The position numbers were made by a program, and so were the translations under genes. Shown here piece after piece: positions 7,236 through 15,158 of a DNA stretch of 64,000 bases (the first letter of the stretch is position 1; each line of letters starts with the position of its first letter). Below the pieces are notes generated by a model. That model saw only the letters and a program-made list of their open reading frames with translations. It ran no database searches and had not been told where the DNA came from. The stretch comes from Phycisphaerae bacterium (GTDB lineage Bacteria; Chloroflexota; Anaerolineae; 4572-78; J111): contig JANQQF010000061.1 of the NCBI GenBank assembly GCA_028285035.1, positions 52,194-116,193 of the forward strand. The letters run 5' to 3'.

Positions 7236-8366
7236 TTAATCCAGGTCTTGAACACACCGGAAGCCGACGGTGGGATAGCCATAGGTTTCGGCTTGATGGC
7301 GCCGATTGGTGGTGCGGGCTTCGGTAATGCTATCAGCAAAGGAGCCGCCTCGTACGACGCGACCACTCCCCTCGCCCCGTCGATGGCTAGGTCCGATGGG
7401 GTCGGTACTATCGGCTGAGTCGTAATAATCGACCTTGTACCAATCAAACACCCACTCACTCACATTACCCGCCATATCTAGAGCCCCACTAGCCGCGATA
7501 TCACTGGAGAATGTACCAACGATTGCAGTATCACCTGTAGAGTTTTGGCCAAGATTACCATAGGTTTGGGTGGAGTCGCTGCCCCATACCCACAACATTT
7601 TGGCACCATTCGAAAAATCCCAACCCGCAGCCAATTCCCATTCTGCTTCAGTGGGCAAGCGTTTACCACGCCACAGACAGTAGTTGTTGGCCTCCACCCA
7701 AGACACGTTAACAACAGGATGATTATTAAAGGCAGGGTCGTTGAAGTAATGAGGCTGGCTAACGCTGGCATCGTCAGTCGGTGGGGCACAAGCGTCATCA
7801 ATCACACAGGCCCAATAATGTCCAATTGTCACCTCATATTTATCAATCGCAAAGGCCGAAATCTCTACCGCATGTGGGGGAGACTCATCTACATCTCCTA
7901 ACCCTGCGGGGCTGCCCATTGTAAAGGTCGTAGCCGGGATCTCAACCATCTCTTCCACAATTAAGGTGGGTGCGTCAGCTGGCTCACTAGCCTGTTGAGG
8001 GTCAATCTGCTCAGCGTCCAACTGCCATACCAAAATATCCAGAGGACGACGTGTCCAGCCGCGTTGCCCAGCCCAAACCTCAACTTCCAGCCAGCGCCAA
8101 TCGGCACTGCGGCCTGTGATGGTCAAGCTACGCCCCGCCCCAAATCGAGCCAATAAAGGCGCATCATCATCAGGCATTGTTCGAACCAAGATAACATCCT
8201 GGTCAGGAACAACTAAGTTCGTCGAGGCGTTCACCCGCATATAAAAGAAAGTTCCTGAAATCAAAATGACAACCAGCAGTGGTATGACAAAACAGCCCAT
8301 TCCCATCTGCACTAATGGGCGTGGAGCAGGGGGTCGAGTAGAGTTTGATGTATTTGAGTTCATCAT
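7236..8366 (-). CDS. Membrane-anchored SUMF1/FGE-sulfatase family protein with SH3b-like domain
   Basis: 376 residues. An N-terminal membrane helix (MGCFVIPLLVVILISGTFFY, about 22-42) is followed by an SH3b-like domain at ~50-115 (VRTMPDDDAPLLARFGAG, WAGQRGWTRR). A formylglycine-generating-enzyme-like domain then runs from ~140 to the end (TFTMGSP, DKYEVTIGHYW, LPTEAEWELAA, DMAGNVSEWVFDWY, VVRGGSF, VGFRC). Most such domains in bacteria are structural or binding folds without sulfatase activation. It faces outward from the membrane. It starts 10 nt after the CcoG-like gene and is probably co-transcribed. The start is at 8366 or 8363 (adjacent ATGs after GGAGACAG). Function beyond the fold is unknown. 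Confidence 0.85.
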   Translation of the reverse strand: MMNSNTSNSTRPPAPRPLVQMGMGCFVIPLLVVILISGTFFYMRVNASTNLVVPDQDVILVRTMPDDDAPLLARFGAGRSLTITGRSADWRWLEVEVWAGQRGWTRRPLDILVWQLDAEQIDPQQASEPADAPTLIVEEMVEIPATTFTMGSPAGLGDVDESPPHAVEISAFAIDKYEVTIGHYWACVIDDACAPPTDDASVSQPHYFNDPAFNNHPVVNVSWVEANNYCLWRGKRLPTEAEWELAAGWDFSNGAKMLWVWGSDSTQTYGNLGQNSTGDTAIVGTFSSDIAASGALDMAGNVSEWVFDWYKVDYYDSADSTDPIGPSHRRGEGSGRVVRGGSFADSITEARTTNRRHQAETYGYPTVGFRCVQDLD

Positions 8367-8376
8367 CTGTCTCCAA

Positions 8377-9312
8377 TTATCTTGCGAGTTGCTTTGTTTG
8401 TGAGATCGGAATAAGTGGTATCTCTTCAGTTAACTTTTCTGGCAATGGTAGCAATGGAATAATGCCCTCTTCCGTGTTCCAGCGAAGTGGGGCAGGCAGG
8501 TTTTCTAAGCCCATCCGGGTCTGGCACACGTCAATACAATCACCACAGAGGATACATTGCCCAAAGCCGCCATTCATATGATCCTTGAAATCCATCTCGC
8601 GGGGAGACAAATTCATGGGACAAACTTGGGTACAGAGACCACATTCGGTGCAAGCGCGGCTGGTATCAAAGGTGACTCGCAGTGAGTTCTTCTGGGTGAC
8701 CACAGTCAAATACATGCCAAAGGGGCAAATGGTTTGACAAAACTTCCAGCCCATCAAGTGTACGATTGTGAAGGCGAGCAGAACAGAGCCAGCAAAGCCC
8801 CCCCAAACCAGGGCAAAATAAGGATGTGTGGGGATGAATAATGTCTGCAAGTCAATCATCCAATTCATTACAACCAATGTAGCCGTAATCGCAAAAATCA
8901 GATTAGCCCCAGCCAACAAAAGCGCCCGTTGTTTATGGCGACGAAGCCAGTGGTTCAAAATCATTCCCAAGCGATTGATTAAACCCCAGGGGCAAACCCA
9001 ACCACACAGCAATCGACCAATCAGATAATTTTCAAAGAAATTGACAAAGTACGCCCCAAGCCATAGGACAACCACGGATTGTAGGGCAATGAGCATTGAG
9101 ACTTCATGCCCCAAAAGCCAATACTGGTCATTGGTAAAATCAAGCTTGAGTAAATGTAAATAGGGGACAACAACAAATGAAATAACGATAAGGGCTTGGA
9201 ATATCCAGCGATATTTGGTATAGGTTGTAACGGGCTTCCAGTGCGCCACCCGAATTTTTGGCAGTTTGGTTGGTTTAAATATCGGATAATCAAAGTGTTT
9301 TGGTTTAGCCAT
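8377..9312 (-). CDS. CcoG/NapH-like polyferredoxin membrane protein
   Basis: 311 residues from the ATG at 9312 (GAGGA upstream). Four to five membrane helices carry the CGWVCPWGL and KFCQTICPFGMY motifs, followed by two 4Fe-4S motifs CTECGLCTQVCP and CILCGDCIDVC. This is the layout of CcoG/RdxA and NapH. CcoG reduces copper for assembly of cbb3 oxidase, and its neighbour ccoI is about 2.5 kb away. The C-terminal Ig-like domain of full CcoG is absent, so NapH-type electron transfer is an alternative. It is transcribed behind an unusual ~400-nt structured leader or intergenic region (9354-9760). Confidence 0.75.
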   Translation of the reverse strand: MAKPKHFDYPIFKPTKLPKIRVAHWKPVTTYTKYRWIFQALIVISFVVVPYLHLLKLDFTNDQYWLLGHEVSMLIALQSVVVLWLGAYFVNFFENYLIGRLLCGWVCPWGLINRLGMILNHWLRRHKQRALLLAGANLIFAITATLVVMNWMIDLQTLFIPTHPYFALVWGGFAGSVLLAFTIVHLMGWKFCQTICPFGMYLTVVTQKNSLRVTFDTSRACTECGLCTQVCPMNLSPREMDFKDHMNGGFGQCILCGDCIDVCQTRMGLENLPAPLRWNTEEGIIPLLPLPEKLTEEIPLIPISQTKQLAR

Positions 9313-9353
9313 CGTGTGTATCCTCAAAGGCAGTTAAATGCTATCAAAAATGA

Positions 9354-9381
9354 CAGAGCCCCTCGCGAACGAAGGGCTCTG
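9354..9381 (-). terminator. Terminator-like hairpin ahead of the CcoG-like gene
   Basis: CAGAGCCC / GGGCTCTG, 8-bp stem extended by one pair over a 10-nt loop, followed on the minus strand by TCATTTTTGA. It lies only 41 nt upstream of the gene start, so it may be an attenuator or may end a small RNA encoded at 9382-9720. Confidence 0.55.
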
Positions 9382-9760
9382 ATAAAGAGCTAAGGGGTCC
9401 TGTAATTTAAATTTTGTAGGTGGCGAATTGTGATGAAAGAAGCATCTTCGACCCAATCCTCTAACACACCCTAATCTCCAGGAAAAGCTGTTGGCCCCGC
9501 GCTCTATTGTTAACGATAGGGCGAATGGCGTTTTTGTCGTCATTCGCCCAGACTAAGGAGGAAATACTTTTGAGTGTGACACTGGACCAAAAACGGCGCT
9601 CACCTCGCTATTTGGTCTAGTGTTGTGGAGATTAACTAATTTGGCTTTAGGCTGGGAGCAAAGCGTTCAAGCCGTTTTAGTTTCCCTCACAACAGTCACT
9701 CAACTTACAGCTATACTATACTCCAAATTCAACCCATTGCCGCCAGCCAAGAGAATAGTC
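9382..9760. other. Structured non-coding stretch, possible small RNA or leader
   Basis: No convincing protein gene. It holds two strong hairpins: 9519-9549 (GGGCGAATG / CATTCGCCC, 13-nt loop) and 9580-9622 (12-nt arms with one mismatch, CACTGGACCAAA / TTTGGTCTAGTG). There is also a 16-bp near-palindrome centred on GTTAAC (9503-9518). On the plus strand AAGGAGG (9555-9561) precedes a 16-codon TTG ORF at 9570-9620 that fills the second hairpin. On the minus strand TATAGT/TATAGC (9722-9713) could start an RNA ending at the 9354-9381 hairpin, about 350 nt. I found no tmRNA, RNase P, SRP or known riboswitch core. Confidence 0.4.
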
Positions 9761-9765
9761 ACTAG

Positions 9766-9783
9766 CCTAGTCAAGTGGCTAGG
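9766..9783. promoter_or_regulatory. 7-2-7 palindrome, copy 2 (upstream of structured region/CcoG-like gene)
   Basis: CCTAGTCAAGTGGCTAGG. Heptamers CTAGTCA and TGGCTAG inverted around AG. It lies upstream of the minus-strand TATAGT/TATAGC promoter candidate at 9722-9713. Confidence 0.55.
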
Positions 9784-9792
9784 AGAGGGGGG

Positions 9793-9827
9793 TAATTGTG
9801 AATTACGAATTGTGAATTGTGAATGAT
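9793..9827. repeat. Heptad-phased repeat (GAATTGT family)
   Basis: TAATTGT, GAATTAC, GAATTGT, GAATTGT, GAATGAT: five units in 7-nt phase next to palindrome copy 2. Confidence 0.6.
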
Positions 9828-9835
9828 TAATGAAA

Positions 9836-9871
9836 AAGAGTTCCCAGATTTGACATCTTCTGAGAACTCTT
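9836..9871 (-). terminator. Terminator of the oxidase cluster
   Basis: AAGAGTTC / GAACTCTT stem, extended with mismatches to about 13 bp, followed on the minus strand by TTTTTCATTAAT. It lies 55 nt past the 41-aa gene and closes the long minus-strand respiratory cluster. Confidence 0.75.
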
Positions 9872-9925
9872 AAAGGCTATGTTTATATTTGGTTTAAGGT
9901 ATCTCTCAAGGGAATGAATGATATC

Positions 9926-10051
9926 TCAAACCGCAGGCGGACCAGCCATAATCGCCGTAATCGTCAACAGCGAAATAATAACAATCGCTAAGGCGACAAC
10001 ACCAACCATCACGAGATAAATATCAGTGGTTTCTTCATTATTTTCGGGCAT
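9926..10051 (-). CDS. Small single-span membrane protein, 41 aa
   Basis: ATG at 10051 after AAAGGATTTCCCCG. The product starts MPENNEETTDIYLVMVGVVA and continues as one hydrophobic helix ending in MAGPPAV. The N-terminus is acidic and polar. It is the last gene before the cluster terminator and sits 85 nt after the 237-aa membrane protein, so it may be a small oxidase-associated subunit. No family recognised. Confidence 0.65.
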   Translation of the reverse strand: MPENNEETTDIYLVMVGVVALAIVIISLLTITAIMAGPPAV

Positions 10052-10100
10052 CGGGGAAATCCTTTCAAGAAAAATATTGAGATTAGAGAATAAAAACAAA

Positions 10101-10128
10101 AATCTCTAATCTCCAGTCTCCAATCTCA
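10101..10128. repeat. Heptad-phased repeat (AATCTCC family)
   Basis: AATCTCT, AATCTCC, AGTCTCC, AATCTCA: four units in the gap between two membrane-protein genes. Confidence 0.55.
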
Positions 10129-10136
10129 TACCAAAA

Positions 10137-10850
10137 TCACGCTTCACCAGCAACTGTCTGACTAATAGGCACAATCACATTATCATCTTGCTTCTCACGT
10201 CGATTACGACGGATCTCAATCACTAACAAAATAATACTCAGCAGGGTAATCGAGCCAAAGATATTACGGAACCAAGCCACTTTCTCGAATGAGTCGGCCC
10301 AAATGGTCATGAGACTGGCTTTGTCTATGCCGGAAACACCAGTGACATCGATCAAGGCGGGTTGTGCACCGGGTTGCCATTGGCCTTGCACGAGGATCTC
10401 ATCACCGGCTTGGAAGCCAGTGTAATGCCAGTCCCCTGCAGGGACATCGTGGTGTTCGTATTGGATCACACGCTCACGGGTTTCGCTGGGTTGTACGGCA
10501 ATTTGACCATCGGAGAGCGCAATTGTGATTTCAGGGAAGATAAGGTGAAACTCCTCTTTATAACGAGCATCGCGATCTTCAGCGGGACGCTCTTGGTAAA
10601 TTAACAGGCCGCCCGGTTGAACATCGGTGTCAGCAGAAACGAGCGTTCCCCGTAGCATCACCACTTGTTCAGCCGGCAAATTAGTTAAGTTAGCCAAAGT
10701 GGTAATTTCAGGAATGTCTTGGTAGGCGTCAAATCGACCTCGCACTTGGCTGTAAGCCATTTGGCTGCCGAGCGTGACCACAAGTAGAATCGGCATAAAG
10801 AAGATGAGACCACCAACAAACCAATTTGTTCTTTGGATTAATCTAAACAT
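10137..10850 (-). CDS. Two-helix membrane protein with GIDE/OB-like extracytoplasmic domain
   Basis: Not assigned to a named gene. 237 residues; ATG at 10850 with CGGAGG 6 nt upstream. One helix lies at ~14-32 (GGLIFFMPILLVVTLGSQMAY), followed by a ~150-residue soluble domain with alternating strands (VVMLRGTLVSADTDVQPGGL, GDEILVQGQWQPGAQPALID), and a second helix at ~196-213 (IFGSITLLSIILLVIEI) with a basic tail. The layout resembles GIDE/MULAN-type membrane domains. It is embedded in the cbb3 oxidase/copper cluster, 29 nt after the 104-aa gene, so a role in oxidase assembly is plausible but unproven. Confidence 0.7.
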   Translation of the reverse strand: MFRLIQRTNWFVGGLIFFMPILLVVTLGSQMAYSQVRGRFDAYQDIPEITTLANLTNLPAEQVVMLRGTLVSADTDVQPGGLLIYQERPAEDRDARYKEEFHLIFPEITIALSDGQIAVQPSETRERVIQYEHHDVPAGDWHYTGFQAGDEILVQGQWQPGAQPALIDVTGVSGIDKASLMTIWADSFEKVAWFRNIFGSITLLSIILLVIEIRRNRREKQDDNVIVPISQTVAGEA

Positions 10851-10879
10851 GTATTACCTCCGAGTAGTGCGTATGTTTA

Positions 10880-11194
10880 TTATCGACTACCATCAAATTC
10901 GACTTCATCACTGCTGCCATCGGGGGAGATTGGCGCACGGCTAAAGAGGTAGAGGAGCCAAGCCATCCCCGAAAATCCAACAAGCGTTATCAGCCCCATC
11001 AAAATTGTGACCCAAATCGGGACAACACCTAATACCTCAGTCAACGGCGTGACCAACGTCGTCCCTGGCACCTTTTTAATCGTGGTGTAACTAAAGAAAA
11101 CGGTCAGGGCAACTAAAATGGGTAAAATTTCGATCAGTGTTTTGAGTTGCCATTTGTTACGTGGTTTGTCGGGCGTGACAGGTGTATTACTCAT
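10880..11194 (-). CDS. Small two-helix membrane protein of the oxidase cluster
   Basis: 104 residues. The start codon at 11194 overlaps the stop of the MerE-like gene (ATGAGTAA), implying translational coupling. Helices are at ~24-40 (ILPILVALTVFFSYTTI) and ~58-86 (VPIWVTILMGLITLVGFSGMA), with an acidic C-terminal tail (SSDEVEFDGSR). No family recognised; the coupling suggests it works with the MerE-like protein. Confidence 0.65.
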   Translation of the reverse strand: MSNTPVTPDKPRNKWQLKTLIEILPILVALTVFFSYTTIKKVPGTTLVTPLTEVLGVVPIWVTILMGLITLVGFSGMAWLLYLFSRAPISPDGSSDEVEFDGSR

Positions 11195-11756
11195 AATCAT
11201 AGCCCCAATCCAAAGTCGGGTCATCGCGATCCGTTTTGAGCCAAGCCAGCCATAACCAGACCAACCAAATCACCATCACCGGGATCATCACCACGACTGT
11301 CAGGCTAAAGAGCCAAATCAAGCCAGAGTTGTAGTCCGTATTGGTGGCAATGGTTTGGAGCACCTCGGCACTAAAGAAATCTATTTGGACAAAGACGCTG
11401 ACCGAGACGAGCGCAGGCACAACAAACATCCCAATAATACCCCAGACGATGATGTTTTTCGTGGACAACCCACTCAACTTGCGACTCCCATCGGTATCAA
11501 TTACACACGCAGCCCCTTCACGTTGCTTCGGGCCACGCACCACCCAAATCATAAAAGCCATCACGAAGTAGAAAGAAAAGGTCACGGCCAAAACCGACTC
11601 AATGGTACTGTAATGGGTGGTCAAAAAGGCCCCAAAGGCGGTCCCGGCCGTCAACATCGCTATTCCGGTCATCGACAGCGGTAGGTGGCAGGGGCAGAGT
11701 AGGATGGCCGACACTGGCCAGAAATTATCTTTAAGACTTTGCCAAACTTGATTCAT
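11187..11756 (-). CDS. Membrane protein with N-terminal MerE-like CPCHLPL domain
   Basis: 189 residues from the ATG at 11756 (AGGAG 7 nt upstream; a TTG two codons earlier is possible). Residues 12-65 match the MerE mercury-transport family: a helix ending in LLCPCHLPL (C21, C23), then LTAGTAFGAFL. The C-terminal ~120 residues add two more helices and an acidic tail and are not part of MerE. MerE carries Hg(II). Next to ccoI and a SafE2 protein, copper or another soft metal for the cbb3 oxidase is the more likely cargo here (inference). Overlaps the next gene by 8 nt. Confidence 0.7.
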   Translation of the reverse strand: MNQVWQSLKDNFWPVSAILLCPCHLPLSMTGIAMLTAGTAFGAFLTTHYSTIESVLAVTFSFYFVMAFMIWVVRGPKQREGAACVIDTDGSRKLSGLSTKNIIVWGIIGMFVVPALVSVSVFVQIDFFSAEVLQTIATNTDYNSGLIWLFSLTVVVMIPVMVIWLVWLWLAWLKTDRDDPTLDWGYDYE

Positions 11757-11773
11757 CGTCAACTCCTAATATT

Positions 11774-11787
11774 AGTGGGTAGTGAGT
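11774..11787. repeat. Heptad-phased repeat, two units
   Basis: AGTGGGT, AGTGAGT in the gap between the ccoI-like and MerE-like genes; same unit family as at 2657 and 5643. Confidence 0.45.
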
Positions 11788-11795
11788 AATAAACT

Positions 11796-14018
11796 TTATT
11801 TCGCACTAAACTTAAAAATTCGTAACGAGTTAATAACAACAAGGGCACTGCTTAGCACCATCGCGGTGGCGGCAAGGATAGGATGTAAGAGGCCTGCCAT
11901 CGCGAGGGCGACACCGATGACGTTGTAAAGAAAAGCCCAGAGTAAATTCCAGGTGATGGTATTATAGGTGCGCTGGGCCAGAGTCAACGTCCAATCGATT
12001 TGGGCAAGATCGCTACCGAGTAGGCTGACATCGGCTGTTTCGCGCGTAACATCGGCCCCACAGCCCAAGGCAACGCCAACACTAGCACGAGCCAATGCCG
12101 GAGCATCGTTAAGACCGTCACCAACCATCACGACAGGACCCTTGGTCTCGGCCTGTTCAACTAACGCTAACTTGTCATGTGGTAACAATTCGCTAGTAAC
12201 AGCTACCCCCAAACGTTCCCCTAAGGCGGTCCCAGCCACCTCGCTGTCCCCCGTTAAGACGTGCGCCTCTCGCTTATGATCACGCAAATGTTGCAAAATC
12301 GTGGCTGCATTGGGACGGATGGTTTCACTAAAGGCGAACAAAGCCTGAACCTGCCCTGCCCAACCAAAATACACCAATGTGACCCCTTGTCGCTCTAATT
12401 CTTCACGACGTTTAGCTAAATGTGCATTCAGTTCAAGCGCTTGCTGTTCAACCAAGCGCCAGCTACCCAAATAGATCATTTGGCCATCAATTTTCCCTTT
12501 GAGGCCATAGCCAGGAATGGCTTGAAAATCAAGCACGGGTAGTACAGTGATGTTTTGCTCGGCAGCAGCGATAGCAATTGCTTCAGCCAAGGGATGATCG
12601 GTGTGATATTCCAATGAAGCCGCAATTTGTAAAACATGCTGCGCCTCAATTTGGGATGATGACTGAATAATTTCGGTTAAAGTCGGTTGGCCTGTAGTTA
12701 ACGTCCCTGTTTTATCAAAGAACACTTGGCGCACCCGTGACAGCTTCTCCAAAGTCAAACTGTCGCGGATCAGTATCCCGGCTTGTGCGGCTCGGCCTAA
12801 CGCGGCCCAAATCGCGAGTGGGGTAGCAATCCCCAACGCACACGGGCAGGCAATCAACAGTACTGCCAAACTGTTCAGCAGACCGCGCTCGAAGCTGACC
12901 TGCCAGCTCCAGTAGAGAAAAGTGGCTGTTGCCAGAACAATAACCGTGGGCACAAAGTAGGCCGCGACCTGGTCAGCTAACCGTTCAATCGGAGCACGAT
13001 GCAAGCGCGCTTCATCTAGCAACCGCACCAACTTGCCCATCACCCGCTCTTCCCCAACGTGGGTGGTTTCAATCACCAAGCTCCCATCCAAATTGTGGGT
13101 GCCTGCATAAACGACATCACCAATGCCTTTAAAAGCAGGTTTTGACTCACCGGTGATGTTCGCTTCATTGACACTACCTTGACCCGCTACCACACGCCCA
13201 TCAACCGCAAAACTTTCACCGGGTCGTACTCGAATCTGATCGCCAAGTCGGAGAGCCTCTAAGGGCGTCAAAATCTCATCACCTGTCGCTGACAAAACAT
13301 TAGCCTCCACAGGTGCCCGGTTCAACAACTCGGTCAGAGCATGACTACCATCAACTTGAGCTTTGATATCCAGCCATCGTCCCAAGGTAACTAGCAACAG
13401 GATCATCGTGGCCGTTTCAAAATAGGTGTGGCCCTGCCCGACAAAGGTGGCATAAACGGACAGGCCATAGGCAGCTAAACTTCCCCCAGCAATCAAGGCA
13501 CTGGTGGTCAGGCGACGATAAATCTGCCAAGTAAACACGGCTTCTTCCAAAATCGGGATAGCCAGCATCAACACAGCGGGCGTGGCAAACAGCATTGCAA
13601 TGACCTGTAAAAAGGAGCGCGTACTTTGTCCAATCTCACCCCACTCACTAAAAAAGAAGTCGGAGTAAAGGGCCAAGCTGAGAACCATCACCATCATCGC
13701 CAAAAAGCTGTTGAGCATCAGACGGGAGAGGATGTTTTGGGAGAGTTCCTGCGGGTCGCCGTATATAGCCCCACGACAGCAGGGGGCATTCAAATCCAAC
13801 CCAGCTTGCCCCATCGCCTCGGCCAGCCCTATTCCTTGGGCCAAATCGGGGGCGACAATCTCGTAAATATGGCGGCATCCATAACAACAGAAACTCAGGG
13901 TTTGGCCCTCGAGGGTAGCCTCAATATGGCGAGACGCGGGTAGCTGACACAACGCGCAAAGTGTTTGCGGTTCTGCTTCAGGCTCCGTATAAATTGAGGA
14001 TAGGGTTTCGGCTACCAT
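11796..14018 (-). CDS. ccoI: Copper-translocating P1B-type ATPase (CcoI/FixI-like)
   Basis: 740 residues. The cysteine-rich N-terminus (CALCQLPAS at ~21, FCCYGCRHIYE at ~44) is typical of CcoI/FixI, which export copper for cbb3 oxidase assembly. Helices follow, then TGES (actuator), CPC in LLIACPCALGIATPLA at ~391-393, phosphorylated Asp ~434 in FDKTGTLTTG, and the hinge GDGLNDAPALARA. The start ATG at 14018 overlaps the stop of the SafE2 gene (ATGGTAG), so the two are translationally coupled. The neighbours ccoN, ccoO and SafE2 match the ccoGHIS logic. Confidence 0.9.
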   Translation of the reverse strand: MVAETLSSIYTEPEAEPQTLCALCQLPASRHIEATLEGQTLSFCCYGCRHIYEIVAPDLAQGIGLAEAMGQAGLDLNAPCCRGAIYGDPQELSQNILSRLMLNSFLAMMVMVLSLALYSDFFFSEWGEIGQSTRSFLQVIAMLFATPAVLMLAIPILEEAVFTWQIYRRLTTSALIAGGSLAAYGLSVYATFVGQGHTYFETATMILLLVTLGRWLDIKAQVDGSHALTELLNRAPVEANVLSATGDEILTPLEALRLGDQIRVRPGESFAVDGRVVAGQGSVNEANITGESKPAFKGIGDVVYAGTHNLDGSLVIETTHVGEERVMGKLVRLLDEARLHRAPIERLADQVAAYFVPTVIVLATATFLYWSWQVSFERGLLNSLAVLLIACPCALGIATPLAIWAALGRAAQAGILIRDSLTLEKLSRVRQVFFDKTGTLTTGQPTLTEIIQSSSQIEAQHVLQIAASLEYHTDHPLAEAIAIAAAEQNITVLPVLDFQAIPGYGLKGKIDGQMIYLGSWRLVEQQALELNAHLAKRREELERQGVTLVYFGWAGQVQALFAFSETIRPNAATILQHLRDHKREAHVLTGDSEVAGTALGERLGVAVTSELLPHDKLALVEQAETKGPVVMVGDGLNDAPALARASVGVALGCGADVTRETADVSLLGSDLAQIDWTLTLAQRTYNTITWNLLWAFLYNVIGVALAMAGLLHPILAATAMVLSSALVVINSLRIFKFSAK

Positions 14019-14869
14019 AACATTACACTTCCGAGCATTGCATGAGAAATTTGGCCACTTTGGGCCAAGCCTCGTAGGGCTAACTGCAGACCCACGCCCA
14101 TCACCAAAAAGGCAGCGAGGCGATAAAGTTGACTGCGGATAGGAACACTGAGTAAACTGCTGGAGAAACCAATGCCCAACATCGCGGGCAGGGTGCCCAG
14201 ACCAAAAAGGAGCATCACCAGCGCCCCCCGCATTGGATTACCACTGGCCGCAGCGACCACAGCCAAGGCATAGACCGGGCCACAGGGTAACAGACCATTC
14301 GCCACACCCAGGCCAAACGGGGCCAAGGGATGATTGAGGCCCATCCAATGACGTAACCAGCCCCCAACAACTCGGGCCAGCCCCATCGAAGCCAACCAAT
14401 GCTGTAATGGCAAGAGGCCAAGCAAACTCAAGGCCATCACCACCATCAGACTCCCCAGTAACAAGGCTAACATCGCCTGCCACTCCTGGATCAGACTGGC
14501 AACCAGGTACCCCGTACTGCCTAGCACCACCCCCAAAGCCAGGTAACTTGTGAGCCGTCCCATCTGAAATAGAACCAATCCAGTCGAGGGGTCTAGTCGC
14601 GCTTGGCGACGGCGAACAGTAAATGCTCCGACCAACGGGCCACACATTCCGACGCAATGGCTCAATCCCGTCAGCAGACCCGCGCCAAGAAGCACAAAAA
14701 AGTTCGTCGTGGTGGGCATCAGGTGCCCTGGCGCACAAATTGCACTTCCATCAATGATGTCAATCGCAGCCCGGGTGACTTGGGGCGAGGTTGGCTCAAC
14801 AACCCGATGACTACACGCAGTCATCAAAATCATTAAACCAACACTCACCCCAACATACAAAATGCGCAT
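14012..14869 (-). CDS. SafE2/UreH-like sulfite exporter-type membrane protein, lipoprotein-like N-terminus
   Basis: 285 residues; ATG at 14869 with AGGTAATT. From residue ~57 the protein is a six-helix SafE2/UreH-type domain with the signature LSHCVGMCGPLVGAF and, after the midpoint, GVANGLLPCGPVYALA. Members of this family (CcoH/CcoS neighbourhood) are thought to help copper delivery or cytochrome oxidase maturation. Odd point: the first 50 residues form a second signal, with a hydrophobic core and lipobox LMTAC at ~15-19. Starting at M51 (MPTTTNFFVLL) would give an ordinary SafE2. The N-terminal part may be a fused lipoprotein leader. It is coupled to ccoI. Confidence 0.8.
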   Translation of the reverse strand: MRILYVGVSVGLMILMTACSHRVVEPTSPQVTRAAIDIIDGSAICAPGHLMPTTTNFFVLLGAGLLTGLSHCVGMCGPLVGAFTVRRRQARLDPSTGLVLFQMGRLTSYLALGVVLGSTGYLVASLIQEWQAMLALLLGSLMVVMALSLLGLLPLQHWLASMGLARVVGGWLRHWMGLNHPLAPFGLGVANGLLPCGPVYALAVVAAASGNPMRGALVMLLFGLGTLPAMLGIGFSSSLLSVPIRSQLYRLAAFLVMGVGLQLALRGLAQSGQISHAMLGSVMLW

Positions 14870-14875
14870 AATTAC

Positions 14876-15127
14876 CTATTGAAATGCAGTTGGTAGGCCT
14901 GAGAATAGATAAATCAAGCCCCAAATGATAAAGGCAGCCCAACCCGCTAAGATCCAGATCGGGAGGTCAGAGCCTTGATAAACCTGCTTTGAGTCACCAA
15001 AGTCAACATCCCAATGTTCAGAGGGCTCTTCGTGGGGGAAAAGTGGGGTTGAGGGTGATTTTACAACCTTCAGACCTCCTTTTTCGTCCGTTGCTTCTGG
15101 TGTGGTGTTTGTTGTTTCTTCAGTCAT
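14876..15127 (-). CDS. Small membrane subunit, oxidase cluster (83 aa)
   Basis: ATG at 15127 (GGAG upstream). A polar, acidic ~55-residue N-terminus (PLFPHEEPSEHWDVDFGD) is followed by one C-terminal helix (LPIWILAGWAAFIIWGLIYL). It lies between ccoO and the SafE2 gene with 6 nt to the latter. Position and shape fit an accessory cytochrome oxidase subunit like CcoQ, but there is no sequence signature. Confidence 0.65.
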   Translation of the reverse strand: MTEETTNTTPEATDEKGGLKVVKSPSTPLFPHEEPSEHWDVDFGDSKQVYQGSDLPIWILAGWAAFIIWGLIYLFSGLPTAFQ

Positions 15128-15158
15128 ATATCGCTCCACTCTTGATATTTGTCACGAA

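Noticed and set aside
9354..9720. Known structured RNA (tmRNA, RNase P, SRP RNA, 6S, TPP/cobalamin/c-di-GMP riboswitch) ahead of the CcoG-like gene
   Set aside because: None of the invariant core sequences of these classes was found on either strand; kept only as an unassigned structured region.
9334..9826. Possible small proteins on either strand upstream of the CcoG-like gene (69 and 68 codons)
   Set aside because: The minus-strand frame starts within a hairpin and the plus-strand frame ends in the heptad repeat; neither has a convincing RBS or protein-like composition.
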